A stretch of 64,000 nt of DNA from Turnera subulata (Eukaryota; Streptophyta; Magnoliopsida; Malpighiales; Passifloraceae), in assembly GCA_028386065.3 (NCBI GenBank), contig JAKUCV010004804.1, positions 74,939 to 138,938 of the forward strand, given 5' to 3'. Made by a program: the position numbers and the translations under genes. A model generated the notes under the pieces. That model was not told the origin of the DNA. It did no database searches and saw only the letters and a list, made by a program, of their open reading frames with translations. Position 1 is the stretch's first letter, and every line of letters starts with the position of its first letter. This document shows, piece after piece, positions 1 through 9,886 of the stretch.

Positions 1-2109
1 CCCTTTGGAGGTATGGTCAGGTAAACCTGCTACTGATTATGATTCATTGTGTATGTTTGGTTCGACTGCATACTATCACGTGAATGAATCAAAGTTGGAT
101 CCACGAGCAAAGAAGGCTTTATTTATGGGCCTTAATGCTGGAGTAAAGAGATACCGTTTTTGGTGTTTAGAGAAAAAAAAAAGACTATCATTAGCAGAGA
201 TGTTAACTTTAATGAATCTTCCATGTTGATTAAGGTAAATCTAGAGGAAACTGATAGTACTTCACAGTAGGTGGAGTGTATTTCAAAGCAGGTGGAGTTT
301 GAACATACCAAGGTGATTCCAGCAATGAGCACCAGTAGTGATTCTTCATTGATAGATGAAGAGGAGGTTCCGACCCAAGAAGCTTCACAGCAAATGGATT
401 CAATTGCCGTTCGAGGAGCAAGACGAGAAGTTCGAAAACCAGAATGTCTTATTGAAACGGTGGCTTATGCACTTCCAGTCATTGATGATGTTCCTTCTAC
501 TTTTTTAGAAGCCATTCGTAGTTCTGAAAGTAGTAGATGGAAAGATGCAATGGAGGAAGATATGGAATGTCTTCTGAAGAACAAGACATGGAAGTTGACA
601 CAAATACCGAAGGGAAAGAAGGCAATTGGATGCAAATGGGTATTTGCTAAGAAAGCAGGATTTCCAAACAAGAATAATGTTCGCTACAAGGCAAGATTGG
701 TGGCTAAAGGCTATGCTCAGAAGGAGGGAATTGATTATAATGAGGTATTTTCTACAGTTGTTAAACATTCCTCTATTAGAATTTTGTTGGCCTTGGTAGC
801 GCAGTTGAATTTAGAGCTAGCTCAACTTAATGTGAAGAACCGCGTTCTTTTTGTTGGCCTTGGTAGCGCAGTTGAATTTAGAGCTAGCTCAACTTGATGT
901 GAAGACCGCATTCTTACATGGTGACTTGAAGGAGGAAATCTATATATCTCAGCCTGTTGGATACAAAGCTACTAGTAAAGAAAATTGGGTATGTAAACTA
1001 GACAAGTCGCTGTATGGATTGAAGCAATCACCTAGACAATGGTACAAACGATTTGATAAGTTTATGATGGGTCAGAAGTACACAAGAAGCAAACATGACC
1101 ATTGTGTATATTTGAGCAAATTTCAAGATGGATCCTGCATCTACCTACTCTTATACATTGATGATATGCTGATAGCAGCAAAGAGCCAAGTTGAAATTGA
1201 TAAGTTGAAGGCTCAGTTGAGTAAAGAGTTTGAGATGAAGGATTTGGGAGAAGCCAAAAAATTCTCGGCATGGAGATAATTAGGGACAGAGAGAGAGGAA
1301 AGCTTTGGCTGACACAGAAGCAGTATTTGAAGAAAGTTCTACTATGTTTTGGGATGAATGAAGACTCAAAACCTATAGGTACACCCCTTGCTCCTCATTT
1401 GAAACTTAGTAGCCAGTTATCTCCACAGTATGATGAGGAACAAAAATATATGGCAAAAGTCCCATATGCTAATGCAGTCGGAAGCTTGATGTATGCAATG
1501 GTGTCTACGAGACCTGATATTTCACAAGCTGTTAGTGTGAGCAGATACATGCATGATCCTGGCAGAGGTCATTGGCAAACTGTGAAATGGATCTTTCGGT
1601 ATATTAAAGATACCGTAGATTTTGGTTTAGTGTTTGAGCGGGATAAATCACTTGGTCAAGGCATAGTTGGATATTGTGATTCTGACTATGCAGGAGATTT
1701 GGATAAATGACGATCGACAACAGGTTATTTACTCACTTTAGCAAAAGTCCCAGTTAGTTGGAAGTCTACTTTATAGTCAACGGTGGCAGGGTATATGGCT
1801 ATTACAGAAGCTGTAAAGGAGGCAATTTGGCTTCATGGATTGCTAAAAGACTTGAGAGTTGGTAAAAAACAACTTGTGGTATATTCTATCAGTTAGAGTG
1901 CTATTCATTTAGCAAAGAACCAAGTCTTTCATGCACGGACGAAGCATTTTGATGTTCGCTATCATTTTGTGTGGGAAATTCTTGAAGAATAGGAGATACT
2001 TCTCCAGAAAGTTTTGACTACGGAGAATCCTGCAGATATGTTGACCAAGGTGGTGACAAGGGCCAAGTTTGAACATTGTTTAAACTTGGTCAATATCCTT
2101 CACTTTTGA
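1..2109 (+). pseudogene. copia pol pseudogene (integrase C-term, RT, RNase H)
   Basis: The first 230 bases encode the integrase C-terminal part (GKPATDYDSLCMFGSTAYYH and following). RT follows from about 470, with KWVFAKK, LDVKTAFLHGDL, and YIDDMLIAA near 1155. RNase H has the YCDSDYAGD motif near 1675 and ends with the usual KHFDVRYHF and NPADMLTK blocks, stopping at 2107-2109. Breaks I can see are stops near 229 and 268, a frameshift at the tandem duplication 784-917, another frameshift near 1265 (the reading continues as GMEIIRDRERGKL), a TGA at 1708-1710 inside RNase H, and later in-frame TAGs near 1773, 1895 and 1990. The protein cannot be made as one chain. Confidence 0.85.
784..917 (+). 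repeat. 67-bp tandem duplication inside RT
   Basis: The stretch starting TTGTTGGCCTTGGTAGCGCA at 784 recurs at 851, an offset of 67 bp, and the copies differ at a few positions. Because 67 is not a multiple of three, the duplication shifts the reading frame, which is why the RT reading splits here. Confidence 0.85.
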
Positions 2110-2202
2110 GGTGGCGCCAGATGGCGCAAGTTGGAGGCACTGCGGAGAATGTTCTTTATTTGATTGAGAAGATTTGTACTTGGTAGGATTACAAATAGCA
2201 CT

Positions 2203-2214
2203 AAGGTGGAGATT
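2203..2214 (+). other. polypurine tract of the copia element
   Basis: The purine-rich AAGGTGGAGATT lies about 100 bp after the pol stop and directly before a TGTTAT start, as expected for second-strand priming next to a copia 3' LTR. Confidence 0.55.
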
Positions 2215-2510
2215 TGTTATATTGTGGTGTCTATTTGTTATCCCACATCTGTTAGAAGTTGCTATAGAGGAGGTGGAGAGGTCTATATATGTAACAACCC
2301 CCCCTCTCTTTTATGTATCCCAAAATTTGTATTACATTCTCTTCTCTAAATATAAAGAGCAGGCCGCAATAGTGGTGCTCCGAAGACGTAGGCAATTATT
2401 GGCCGAACTCCGTTATCAATGTTCAGGTGTGTTTGTTCCTTGTCTCTTTTATTATTCCGCGTATTATTTTTCTGCTGTGCGTTGGTGATATAATATTCAA
2501 TATTCAATAT
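2215..2510 (+). repeat. probable 3' LTR of the decayed copia element
   Basis: It starts with TGTTAT immediately after the purine tract. A TATA-like ATATAAAGAGC lies near 2349. The right end is uncertain because the partner LTR is outside the window; I place it near 2510 only by the usual size range for this group. Confidence 0.45.
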
Positions 2511-2908
2511 TTATTTGTCGGGTATAGATTGTGAATTATCTGTTTAATTCACCAGTTATTTGTTGTAGTGGGAAAATTACCCGAGTTTTCCCCAACATTA
2601 TCTTCCAGTAAAATTGATAATTTTACTATACTCGAATTTATTTCCAATAAATATTTTACTCTTACACCTAACTTCCACTTGAATTCATCTTTTTTGCCAT
2701 TTACCTTCTATCGTTCTATTTGTGTTAATCTTAATATCTTAATTCTTACTTTACTTAACATCGATTTTATCATTTTAAATTAGCCATACTTATTTATTTT
2801 TATCTTTCCATTTTTAACTATAAATACTCCTTAATTCCTTCCATTATTTACCTTAGCATCCTACCATAAACTTCACTTCTTTTCTCATTCAGATTTTTAG
2901 ATTTCTAG
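2511..2908. other. AT-rich intergenic sequence
   Basis: Pyrimidine-rich, AT-rich DNA between the copia remnant and the next TIR element. I see no gene, RNA or clear repeat here. Confidence 0.5.
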
Positions 2909-3243
2909 GGTCCTAAACTTTTCCATTTTGGTCCATCATATACCCTTACATTTTGTTTGGCCAATTATGTACCCCAACTTTTCCTGGGCAGGTCAATCGT
3001 CCCCGAGTCAGACACTTGGTGACTTTGCAGGTTGCCTGGATTTGAGAAATGGGAGGTGTTTCAAAATGACATCGTCTCATACTAGAACAACAACGTTTTT
3101 AGAGGATTGGATGGACATATCTGATCCACGTTTCTATATGGCCCCGGATGCTACCAACCCGGTTTCTTTACTCAACCGAACTGAAACCTGAAGGATACTA
3201 TCGAAAATTTGTATGAAACCCGACTCGCAACCATATTAAGTTA

Positions 3244-3692
3244 GGGTTAAGCACCTTTTGTGTACCTCAAATTTTTCTTTTGTCCTGATCGTATACCCCG
3301 GAGTTTCTCTGTCTCTTTTATGTACCTCGAATTTCAATTTTTGTCCTTTTCATGTACCTCGGGCAGCCCAAGCAATGACATGACCATCTATCGGGGTCCA
3401 CTTGACACGTGGCATAATGTCATTGGTGCCAAATGGATATTATTGTGGGTCCCACCATATTTCTCAAATATTCTAGTTTGTGGGTCCCACAAAAATTCCC
3501 ACATGGAACCATTGATATTATGCCACGTGTCAAGTGGACCCGGGGTAGATGGCTATGTCATCGTCCGAGCTGCCCGAGGTACACAAAAGGGACAGAAATT
3601 GAAACTCGGGGTACATAAAAGGGACACAGAAACTCGAGGGTATACGATCGGGACAAAAGGAAAACTCGAGGTATATGAAAGATGTTTAACCC
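3244..3692. mobile_element. 449-bp foldback MITE
   Basis: Almost the whole element is one inverted repeat: the left arm (3244 to about 3465) pairs with the right arm (about 3480 to 3692), sharing blocks such as GGTCCACTTGACACGTGGCA. The ends are GGGTTAA and TTAACCC, flanked by TTA on the left and TGA on the right. A GG-type terminus with a 3-bp TWA-like flank suggests a PIF/Harbinger (Tourist-like) MITE; the imperfect flank keeps this tentative. It has no coding capacity. Confidence 0.7.
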
Positions 3693-3778
3693 TGACCCCT
3701 AGCTTGTCCAGTGACAGGGCCCGGAAGATAAAATTGGTAATAGAAGTAATTAAGCATTCTTTTGGCCTTGGCTCAGCT
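3692..3778 (+). repeat. fragment of a gypsy-type LTR
   Basis: The sequence from CTGACCCCTAGCTTGTCCAG through GGCTTGGCTCAG-like text closely matches 29304-29385 inside the solo LTR of this window, including CATTCTTTTGG. It directly abuts the right end of the MITE and stops abruptly at 3778, so it is an isolated scrap. Confidence 0.75.
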
Positions 3779-4370
3779 TTGATTGAAATGTGTTTTTGCT
3801 TTGTTGGGCTGTGATGTGGGGGAGAGAAAAACGTGTCACGAGTGTCGGTCAAATTATCGATCCGTCAATGGACCAAATTATCCTCCATTTTAACCCGTTA
3901 AAAGCATAAGGGTATATCCGTCTTTTCGTCAAATTCCGTCCCGTGTCTGAAAATACAACTTGGGCTTTGTAAAAATATTTGTCTGATGGTTGAATTAACT
4001 TTATTATTTTAACATTTTTTTTCCAATTATTACTAAAAATCTTTTGTTTAAACTTTTCAAAACAAAATAAGATTAAAAAAAGAGGAAGAGTTATACTCTC
4101 CAACCACACCCACCTTCCTTCTTCCTCTCTACCAGCGACCTCTACCGCTTGGAAAGGACGCATTCTTTGTCCTGTAGCAAAACTCGGTGAGGGAAGATAG
4201 AGCAGTACTGTGTCACTGCCACCATCAACACCGCACCTCTTTCTCTCCACATCGTTGCCGCCTCTTTCTATCATTGCTGAAGGAGCCACCTCTATTTCTT
4301 GGAACCGTCGCTAGCCACAGACGCCGTAGCAGTGCCGTCAACCTTCCAAACCACTGCCATGACACTCAGA

Positions 4371-4395
4371 CCTCTCTCTCTCTCTCTCTCTCTCT

Positions 4396-4429
<34 letters not shown>
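4371..4429. repeat. compound (CT)n(CA)n microsatellite
   Basis: About 13 CT units are followed by GC and about 14 AC units, inside the TIR element. Reading frames across it on both strands are artefacts of the repeat. Confidence 0.95.
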
Positions 4430-4432
<3 letters not shown>

Positions 4433-5632
4433 ACCCTCTCGCCCTTTGCGTCCCCTCAAATCTCTCTCTCTCTTAATCATCTCTTCCTCAATCACCCTCT
4501 CGCCCTCCGCGTCCGCCTTTGAGGTAGTCGTCCCATTTGCACTGATGCCATATCAAATCAATATCGTCGTCCTGTCTTGGTAGCCAACATACAAGCTAAT
4601 GACTATCATTCCCCTTCTTCCTTACTTTGCCACCACGATAGGCCACCGCCACCAATAGCAATCCGCTAGACCATCATAAACTTCATTTCGCTCCTTCCTT
4701 AAATTCTTCGTCGTCGCCGAGCCACTGTGGTGCACAGTGTGGATGTGGTTGTTTGGATGGGTTGTTGGAGGTTGATTTCTCCTTTGGTGTTGTCAATGCT
4801 GGTCGGCATGGGTTGGTTGGTATTACTCAAACCATCAGCAAATACCTAGTTGATGGCAAGCTAAACGACACTGTTGAGGGTTGGGTAAACCTTTGGGTTG
4901 CTTCATGCACCTAAATTTGGTTGATAATTGAATTTAAGTCATGAGGGCGAGGTAATAAATTTTTTCAGCCGAAATTAAGGGTGAGATAGTAATTAATAAC
5001 GTAGTAACTAAACAAAAAAAAATTGAGCTAGGGGGGATTAAACTAACGAGTTGATTAAAGGAAGTAATAAAAATTGGATCAAAATACTAATAGATATTTT
5101 TAGGGTTGATTTCAAAATTAAACAACACAATATTGCTCTTTTGTTAAAATGAATCTGGTTGCGGGTTGGAATTTAGGCGGGTTATAGGTAGTATCCATCT
5201 GCTTTCGGATCAGTTAGGTCAAGGGTTTGGGGTGGATGTCACGTGTCCACCCAACCTGTTAAGATGACGTCGTTTTGAAACGCAAATTAGGATAGCCTGC
5301 CACGTCATCGGGTGCCTGATCTGAGAATCACGATTGGCTTGCCTAGAAAAAATTGAGGTACATAATTGGACAAACAAAAAATAGGGGTATATGATTGGCC
5401 AAAATGGAAAAGTTTGGGACCTAAAAGCCTAGAAACTCCTCTTTCCTACACAATTCTCTTCTCATAATCCTCCTTCTTAGTTTAATTATCTTCCATTATA
5501 TATCAATATAATTATCAAAGTTTTACTATTATCATCACCTTAAATTTTGTAAGCCTCGGCATGCGTGGCTAGTTAGATATTTTTTCCGGTAACATATGTG
5601 GCCTAGTTATATAATTAATTTCTCTGTAGTGT

Positions 5633-5641
5633 GTTTTTGAA
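5633..5641. other. target site duplication, left copy
   Basis: GTTTTTGAA stands immediately left of the TIR element and is repeated at its right end. Nine base pairs is the typical Mutator-superfamily duplication length. Confidence 0.85.
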
Positions 5642-7001
5642 GGGTAAATGCATATTTTGGGGTCTGTATAAATTTTTGCCCCTTTTATATGTCCATACTC
5701 TTATATGATGTCCCTTTTGTGGATCTCGGTCAGTTCCCCAGCTGACATGGACTGCCCGGGCATGAAGTGTATTAAACTGCACTAGTTGTTTGACACGCGG
5801 CCTATATGTGGACCCCACTTTCTTTTTCGTTTCAAAAAACTGATTTTCTTATTTTCTGAAATTTTAATTTTTTCATTTAACAAGTTCATAATAAAAAAAA
5901 ATGAAAAAAAAAAACACAAACCATAAACACGATCAACGTAAACAGAAACCCCACAATTCCCATTCTCTTTTTTTTTTTTTCTATCATCAACAAAAATCTC
6001 AATCTCGCACCACAAAGTTTACAAAAAAACCCAAATCCTTAGTTCCTCGAGCCAATCCCTAAATCCCCAATTCTCTTAACGCAACCATTGAATCCCCAAT
6101 CCATGGAGGAAGTCGCCATCTGGGGTCATGGGGGCGAGGAGGTAGAGGCAGCATGCCGAGAATTTTCGCCATGCCCGGCCTTTGCGAAGATACAAAATTT
6201 GGAGGAAGTGAGCCCGAACGATGAGTCATCATCACCGACCTTGGAGGCGAGAGACACGCTTGTTGCAGTGCCAGCACCAGTAGAGATGAACATGACGAAG
6301 AACTTCCGGTGGCTGCTCCGGCGGCGGGGGACGGTGACTAAGGTGGGGCGTCGGCCGTGGTAGTGAGTGAGGGGTTGTTGGTTTGATAACTATGGTTGTG
6401 GGTTGGATTGCATTTGGGATGGGGAACAAAGGTTCTGTTGTTTCCTCTTTTGGGATTTTTTATTTTTATGATTGTGTACTGTTGTCACACAGAGGGAGGG
6501 AGGAAGAAGATGACGAAACAAAACAAAAAAGAAAATGGACGGATAGGAACAAGATTAGTTACATCTGGTTTTTGGTGGTTGACGTGGGCTTGTTGATGTG
6601 GACTTTTAATTTGTAGGGCAACCATTGGATAGGATTACTTAGATCAGATATGGTTTCAAAGTTGAGTTAACCAAAATCCTTTTTTTTCAACTATTTTTTG
6701 TTAATAGAATTTGTTAAACGAAAAAATGAATTAAGAAAATAAGGGAAAATCAATTTTCCGGGGAAAAAGGAAAATGAGCCCACATGCACCTCTGAAGACT
6801 TATGTGCTGCCATGTGTCAAATAAATAGTGTATTTTTAATACACTTCCCACTCGGGCAGCCCATGTCAGTTGGGAGACTGACCGAGACCCATAAAAGAGA
6901 CAATATATAAGGGTATGGACATATAAAAGGGCCAAAAAATTATACAGACCCCTAAAAAGGACGATTGAAATAGTACGGACCTCAATATATACATTTATCC
7001 T
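5642..7001. mobile_element. Mutator-like (MULE) non-autonomous element, 1,360 bp
   Basis: The TIRs (about 5642-5880 and 6640-7001) are inverted relatives of each other, sharing CTTTTATATGTCCATAC and TCTCGGTCAGT-like blocks. The termini are GGGTAAATG and, inverted, AGGATAAATG. A perfect 9-bp duplication, GTTTTTGAA, flanks the element, which with long TIRs fits a MULE. The interior (about 6056-6360) is richer in G+C and has an open frame, 6088-6363 on the plus strand (91 codons, no domain I recognise). That could be captured host sequence as in Pack-MULEs, but the donor is unknown. No transposase is present. Confidence 0.8.
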
Positions 7002-7010
7002 GTTTTTGAA
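7002..7010. other. target site duplication, right copy
   Basis: GTTTTTGAA, identical to 5633-5641, directly follows the right terminus of the MULE. Confidence 0.85.
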
Positions 7011-8100
7011 TGACTAAAGTTCTATTCCCACCGAATCATACACCGCACCCACAAGGTTATAACCATTCTTTCGCACTCATTCGAGAATAAATTTTAAATT
7101 TGAAGTGAACTGGTTACTTAACCTACTACTATGTAGTGAAGAGAAAAAGAATGTCATGATTAAACCCATATCGCTCCATTCTGTTTTCTTCATGTAAAAA
7201 CCATCTTTTTGTTTTTTTTTTTTGACAAACAAAATCATCTTCTTGTTTCCTTTATCGCACTTCATTATCTAGAAAGATGGGAAGAGATGCTTCCCTTAAG
7301 AATCTTTTAGCTTTGAAAAGCAAAAATCCCCACTATAACGATTCATGAAAGGAATCCTACAACCTAACACATATTTCGGGTTAACGTAACATGTATCTAT
7401 CGTATACCCACCCTCCGTCTCGATCTTCGGGAAGGATTGTATCACTGCACATGGATTGGACAATATATATGATCTATACAACACATTGTTTTCATTAAAT
7501 GTGTCGACTGATATCCTCTATTTTCGATATCAGTTAATTACTATATATATGTTTGGCAAATGTTAATCAACCCGAAACCCATTTGAACAAAGATGGACTA
7601 TGTACGCACTATTTTGAGAAAAAGGCAGACATTAAAGTATAAACCAGTTGACTATTTCTCAATTTTTATCAGAATCATTAATTGTTTTAATGTCTACTAG
7701 AAAATTATAGCCTTATCGAAAAAGTTTCCTGGCATTGTTTAACATATGATTATTTGGGTTCGTCATCAATATTAATTTGTATATATCGTACTTTGACATG
7801 TCATACAAACTTTTTTACACAAAGATGGTATGTGCAATGATTGTTTGGGTTCGTCATAATTATTTGATGCAATGACTTCTATTGATTTCAATGTTTATAT
7901 GATCCTGATCCCTTTCCAATGTACATGTTGTAATAGGTAGATCAATGGGAAGGTAACTCTCCATCAAGCCATTAGACCGGCTAATTTAAAATTATTTAAT
8001 ATTTTATTTTCTTTACTTAAATTTTCAGTTTTTTATTTGTAAAAATAAATTATAATAAATAAATATGATTTTCATAGTGGAGATAGGAGCCTCATTCAGG
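7011..8100. other. AT-rich intergenic sequence
   Basis: No convincing coding region, RNA or repeat structure is visible. Short open frames on the minus strand (for example 7077-7265) have no composition or motif that suggests a gene. Confidence 0.5.
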
Positions 8101-8109
8101 GTGGTGAAT

Positions 8110-8520
8110 CCCAAGTTAAGCGGAAGACTATGCTTAGCAAGGCTATCAAGTATCAACCACATTTTTTCGCTTTACGAAAGCCATGATAGATGGAGAGGCT
8201 CCTAGTTTCTGATCCCCATTACCAGTCCTTAAGGTCCACCATTCGCGGCTTACCCAGATCTTCACCCTCAACGCCGGCCTCGTTATTGCCATCGTCTGCT
8301 GCGCCAAGCAATTCGTGCCGGCAGACGGGCAAGAGTTCCTTAGGGAGAGCCACGAAATATAGTAATTCGGAAAGTAGATGCGCTTGCATGGCTTCTCTGT
8401 GTCAATTCGAAAGCCTGCTTGAACACTGCGCAACCGCTCCTTTGACGCTATATCCCTCCCCTATCACCATTGTCGGAACTACTCGATCTACCAACTTCAA
8501 CATTGGAGGGTGCAGTTCTC
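8110..8520 (+). pseudogene. possible degraded gene fragment, family not recognised
   Basis: This stretch is clearly richer in G+C than its surroundings. The plus strand reads short sensible peptides in changing frames, for example KAIKYQPHFFALRKP near 8140 and, near 8240-8300, HSRLTQIFTLNAGLVIAIV, a hydrophobic segment. The readings are broken by stops and frame changes, consistent with a decayed or captured exon. I cannot assign a family. The minus-strand frame 8146-8433 is equally open, so even the strand is uncertain. Confidence 0.25.
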
Positions 8521-8536
8521 ATACCGCCCGAAAAAA

Positions 8537-8664
8537 CTGAATATGCTATTTCCTCCATAAGTATTTTGAAATGATAGCTAGATTGAAGAGAAAAATCATA
8601 CTGAATATGTCATTTCCTCCACAAGTATTGTGAAATGATAGCTAGATTGAAGAGAAAAATGAAA
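8537..8664. repeat. 64-bp tandem duplication
   Basis: Two adjacent copies begin CTGAATATG at 8537 and 8601 and share GAAATGATAGCTAGATTGAA. They differ at only a few positions. No coding function is apparent. Confidence 0.9.
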
Positions 8665-9833
8665 ACTTGTGAAGACATTCAACATTTCTTTTCATCCGTG
8701 GGTAAACTTATGGTGTAAGATTAATGACTGATTAATATGTTATTACTAACTAACACAATTTTTTGGTGTGAAAAAGTTTTGGTTGTAGGGAGCTCCCCCA
8801 ACCCACGGCCAGGACTAAGTAAACGTCAGACCATGGTATTTACAGATTACCCACTAAGAGAAATGATCGGTGATGTTCGAACCCTCAATCTAATAAAAAT
8901 GCTCACTGGATCTCAACCAATTAAGCCAACCATTTATGACACTTATTGACACATTTGAATTAGACAATTTATAATATGTTTGAACAAAAAAGTAAAAGTA
9001 ACAACATATATCCGTACGTATATTTGTTTGTAAAGGACACTAATTAAACCCTGACAAAGAACATGCGTAGAGCCAGGACTTTATGTTTATATATGAGGTT
9101 GATCGTTAAGAAACTGAGCAGAACTCTGATACCAAAAAAAAAGGTAAATGCACAGAAATCATCTGAAAAAATCTTTAATATTGAAGCTCAACTGCTCAAC
9201 TTTGTCACGCTAAACGTATGGAGCATTGAAATCAATTGGAGGCGCAACGATAACAAATTTTTCTCAGGGAAAGAGGGGTGGCCTAAGTTTCTTAAAATAT
9301 GACTACTATTATCATCATCAGAAACTGAAGAAGTTGATAAATTAAACTACGTAAAATGTAAGAAATTAAAGACTAAAGGGTTCTATATGTTATGGTGGTT
9401 TATCTGTTCCGGTTGTTGATCATGTCATATTCTTGACCTGGAGGGGGTGGAAAAAGTAGTCACTTTTCGGTTATGTTAGATGGGGTCGGGTGTACTTTAC
9501 CCAATACAGTTGGACCAAACCCACTGTTTGCAGATCTGGTCAATTGAAATCTGGCATCAATGGGATCTACTAGCTTCGCTTCAAAAAATGTCTTGGCATG
9601 GTACAGATAACTACTTTGTGTGATGCACAAGAAAAACATCTTCAAGTCTCTCGTTATACTTATAGTCGTCTTCCAGTTATAGTCGTACCTGAGCCTTGTC
9701 CCTCAAGTTCTTGTATCCCACCTAATGTGCTAAAACGACATGCGAGCAAAAAAATTGTCTTTATAAGTTTTGCAATATTGATGTCACACACACCCACCAT
9801 TGAGAGAAGACATATCATATTAAAACAAAACAT
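8665..9833. other. region upstream of the laccase gene
   Basis: AT-rich sequence without a supported gene. It includes the presumed laccase promoter. CACCCACCAT at 9791-9800, about 90 bp before the start codon, loosely resembles MYB-type AC elements seen in lignin-pathway promoters, but it is not an exact match. Confidence 0.4.
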
Positions 9834-9840
9834 TATATAG
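9834..9840 (+). promoter_or_regulatory. candidate TATA box of the laccase gene
   Basis: TATATAG lies 47 bp before the chosen start codon at 9887, giving a short leader. The spacing is plausible for a plant core promoter. Nothing else confirms a transcription start. Confidence 0.4.
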
Positions 9841-9886
9841 TAATCCCTGTGGTGCGGGTTCAGTGAGCAATTAAGAGCTACCGGAG

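Larger units (their letters stand above)
1..2510 (+). mobile_element. Ty1/copia retrotransposon, 5'-truncated by the window, decayed
   Basis: This is the 3' part of a copia element: end of integrase, reverse transcriptase, RNase H, a purine tract and a probable 3' LTR, in that order. The order integrase before RT places it in Ty1/copia. RT and RNase H wording (for example FHARTKHFDVRYHF) resembles the TNT1/Tork group, but the lineage call is inference. The coding part carries frameshifts and stop codons, so the element is dead. The 5' LTR and gag lie outside the window, so no target duplication can be checked. Confidence 0.85.
2909..5421. mobile_element. TIR DNA element, about 2.5 kb, with nested MITE
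   Basis: The left end (2909 to about 3240) and the reverse complement of the right end (about 5150 to 5421) align over some 270-330 bp with scattered differences. Shared blocks include AAACTTTTCCATTTTGG and CCAATTATGTACC. The long TIRs suggest a Mutator-like or foldback element, but I find no clean target duplication. TTTCTAGG just outside the left end faces CCTAGAAA at 5428-5435, so the true termini may lie slightly further out. The interior holds the MITE, a gypsy LTR scrap, a CT/CA microsatellite and a less AT-rich stretch (about 4085-4920), possibly captured host DNA. No transposase is visible. Confidence 0.65.

Noticed and set aside
4187..4583. Open frames across 4187-4583 on both strands
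   Set aside because: They run through the CT/CA microsatellite and have no conserved motif.
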